DNA from: Atribacteria bacterium SCGC AAA255-G05 | GTDB taxonomy: Bacteria; Atribacterota; Phoenicimicrobiia; Phoenicimicrobiales; Phoenicimicrobiaceae | Reading direction: 5' to 3' | NCBI GenBank assembly: GCA_000405605.1 | Contig: ASPA01000002.1 | Location: 27,557 to 91,556, forward strand | DNA: 64,000 nt | In this document: in pieces, positions 62,206 to 64,000 of the stretch | Numbering within the stretch: position 1 is the first letter of the stretch | Layout of the letters: every line of letters starts with the position of its first letter | Translations under genes and position numbers: made by a program | Notes under the pieces: model-generated | The model's input: only the letters and a program-made list of their open reading frames with translations | Database searches by the model: none | Told to the model about the DNA's origin: nothing

Positions 62206-63083
62206 TTATATCCCAACTTTTTTACCTTTAGATGTCAAGCGGTATTTTTGCTTAGGACTGTTTGGCCTTTTTGGAATAGTATATTCAATAAGCCCAGTCT
62301 TCATTAAATTTCTCACTTGCTTATTTAACTCACCTGAAACAACTTTATGACCTATTTTTTCTGCAATAGCAGATTTACTAAAATCTCCATCTTTTAAAAT
62401 ACTCAGAATTTTATTTTGCAAAGATAGCTCTGGCTCTTTACCTTTGACAAATGCTGGGTGGAGCAGTAACTCTACCACAAAATAACTGCGGTCTTCATCC
62501 GTATGAAAAATTGGTTTCGGAGAATCGTTCTTTTTAATTGCCTGTAAAATCTTCGGTATTCCTGTCCCTCGCCCTTCTGTCATATCGAGTTCCTTTAAAA
62601 ATTCTCCTATCCTTCGGTTACGGTATCTCCTTGAGATAAACCGGCATTCTTGTATATCTTTATCAGTAATTGATCTGTCCGGTCCCGGGAAACTGCCAAT
62701 CGTAATTCTATCCGGCAATATCCTTACTTCAATAGGCTCACGTATCTCATATGAACGATGATAAACAGCATTGGTCAAAATCTCTTCTATTGCTACATAC
62801 GGATAATTATATCTGCGTTCCGCTTCTGCCCTATCAGGAAATTTCTGAACTTTTTCTTCAATAAATTGAGATTTAATATAATTAAGTGCATCAATAAGCA
62901 TCCGGTCAAGCGGCCCTTTAAAAGACTTCTCAGAAAAGGAATCAGCCCCGGGTCCATCAGGGAAATGCACCACATTGTATGCAAGACATCCTCCGGATTC
63001 CAGCCTTCTTTAAATTCTAATCGCTCCCACTCTACGGTACGCGCATTTATTAAATCATTTATGTTAATAGGTAACTTATTCAT
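62206..63083 (-). pseudogene. AlbA_2/RecG-like ATP-binding regulator with internal deletion
   Basis: Starts ATG 63083 and reads [36 protein letters not shown], the N-terminal AlbA_2 domain. After about 38 residues the frame changes and the sequence continues as the C-terminal half: [67 protein letters not shown], and a winged helix (LSILKDGDFSKSAIAEKIG). About 180 residues of the middle are missing. Intact relatives are about 450 residues and are putative transcription regulators. The 255-codon frame at 62206-62973 might still be translated. Confidence 0.8.
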
Positions 63084-63380
63084 ATACCCTATCCGTCCCT
63101 CTGTGCTTTTGCACTTTTATTTCTTACTTTTTCTTCCCCATCACTTTTTTAACTTCTGTAAGCAAGCCAGCGAATTATTGACTCTGTACACCTTCTCTAT
63201 TTATCTAATCTATAAGTAAAATAATAATTATCCAAAAAATGTGTGATGTGTCCTAGTTTATTATTAAAGATACAGAACTTTCTTGGCGCTCTTCGTTTTA
63301 CATTATTTATTGTTAGAAAAACCGTTGTCCTCCTGACATTCATGCTTATAAAACATCATCGATAATAATATTTTATACTC
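63084..63380. other. Intergenic, no supported gene
   Basis: No coding-like frame or clear repeat seen on either strand. Confidence 0.4.
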
Positions 63381-63999
63381 TTATTTGTTTAAAAATTTTA
63401 ACATTTCGTTAAAAACATTTAAAAGTCTCAATCTTTTATTTTCTTTTTCAAAGTCTTCCTTATATTCAGGCTCAAGTTCCTTTAACGATTTAATATATTT
63501 TTCTAAATTTTCTTTTGAAAATTGTTCTCTAAATAATAACCAAGCTAATTCAAAAGTCTTCTTCATTTCCGCTTCATCTGCTAATTGCATCGCTTCATCC
63601 ATTTTTCTTATAGCTTCTCCATTGCTATTTGAAAGATCTCTAATCCTAACTCTCCAAATAGGGCCGAAATCCCAGGAGTGTTCTATCTCTATAAGAGATT
63701 TCATTTTCATTCTATTGTCTTTATAACGAGAATAAACAAAAAGTAAGAGTATAGTAATCCATAAAGAAGGTTCGACTTCTGGAAAAAGATTTGACGATAT
63801 ATCACCTAAATCCGGAGCAAGTTCTTTTTTATCGCTTAAAACTATATCTCGAGCCCATTGTAAAAATTTACTACATAATTTTCTTGCAATAATATTTTTT
63901 TCATAATTACTCTTCTTTATTTTCCATCCTTCAGGAAAATAATCTTCCCAAATATCATACTTTTCTGGAGATTTTGCTACATTTTCAAAAAATACTCGA
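63381..63999 (-). CDS. Unidentified protein, C-terminal part
   Basis: The minus-strand frame is open from the window edge to TAA at 63381-63383, at least 205 residues; the start lies outside. A short start at 63710 is possible but the frame continues upstream with coding-like sequence (YDIWEDYFPEGWKIKKS, FLQWARDIVLSDKKELAPDL, PSLWITILLLFVYSRYKD). It ends in charged helices (LEPEYKEDFEKENKRL, FNEMLKFLNK). No family recognised. Confidence 0.6.
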   Translation of the reverse strand, partial: RVFFENVAKSPEKYDIWEDYFPEGWKIKKSNYEKNIIARKLCSKFLQWARDIVLSDKKELAPDLGDISSNLFPEVEPSLWITILLLFVYSRYKDNRMKMKSLIEIEHSWDFGPIWRVRIRDLSNSNGEAIRKMDEAMQLADEAEMKKTFELAWLLFREQFSKENLEKYIKSLKELEPEYKEDFEKENKRLRLLNVFNEMLKFLNK

Positions 64000-64000
64000 C

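Noticed and set aside
1..64000. tRNA or rRNA genes
   Set aside because: Looked for GGTTCGA-type T-loops with flanking stems and rRNA-like blocks; the few GTTCGA words (16613, repeat R copies) have no cloverleaf.

Overview
The window is A+T-rich DNA from a low-GC anaerobic-type bacterium. Clues to lineage: strong AGGAGG ribosome binding sites, a DUF1659/DUF2922/YvrJ cluster, glycine and c-di-GMP-type riboswitches (all common in Firmicutes-like genomes), many lipobox lipoproteins, shared-ATPase sugar ABC transporters and DUF3795 proteins. An uncultured lineage such as Atribacterota, or a Halanaerobium/Clostridia-like organism, would fit. This is inference; there is no rRNA or tRNA gene to settle it. 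The window is rich in insertion sequences, intron remnants and broken genes.

Layout. 0-0.6 kb: end of a TRAP transporter and a cupin. 1.5-3.2 kb: five small genes (DUF1659, DUF2922, holin-like, M15 peptidase, YvrJ). 3.9-20.2 kb: a sugar-acid region on the + strand. It has an IclR regulator with its own promoter and operator-like palindrome, KDPG aldolase, KDG kinase, a sugar ABC importer without ATPase, an FAD oxidoreductase, an amidase, a TIM-barrel isomerase, a zinc alcohol dehydrogenase, a 2-hydroxyacid dehydrogenase and a LarA-like protein. Decayed genes lie between them (HPS/KGPDC family, a tagaturonate-epimerase-like tail, an SDR, and a group II intron without ORF). Together this looks like uptake and breakdown of uronate or aldonate compounds through 2-keto-3-deoxygluconate, partly eroded.

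20.8-36.8 kb is the most unusual part. Three copies of one leader occur, each in the order promoter-like motif, tandem glycine riboswitch, terminator, c-di-GMP-I-like riboswitch, then small lipoprotein genes. The units are separated by a dispersed repeat that ends in a terminator. Two IS21 elements and an older DDE element have been inserted here. One IS21 splits a lipoprotein gene with a 5-bp target duplication; the other sits inside the DDE element's transposase with a 4-bp duplication. A repeat-rich TPR protein lies between units.

36.9-42.6 kb (minus strand): an arsenic/thiol/metal cluster with an ArsP-like permease (frameshifted), a CPKC thioredoxin-like protein, a CDF transporter, a redoxin, a CIPC thioredoxin, a CcdA protein and an ACR3 arsenite exporter. 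The ACR3 gene is broken by a fold-back duplication. 42.8-52.8 kb: DUF3795, a frameshifted alpha/beta hydrolase, PlsC-like acyltransferase, YhhN, an Asp/Glu racemase, a membrane protein and three glycosyltransferases, the last fused to a cyclic-nucleotide-binding domain. 53-60 kb: an MFS gene and a PAS gene both cut at one breakpoint, a class II aldolase, EamA, DUF2089 with a partner protein, and a RimK-like ligase. 60.3-64 kb: an AbiE toxin-antitoxin pair, a composite intron/IS remnant, a deleted AlbA-type gene and a gene running off the end.

A promoter-like module (AAGGATTTTT, 13-14 nt, then a TATAAAG/TATAAT-like box) recurs in front of the riboswitch units and several unrelated genes. It may be the main promoter type of this organism or the site of a particular sigma factor or regulator.
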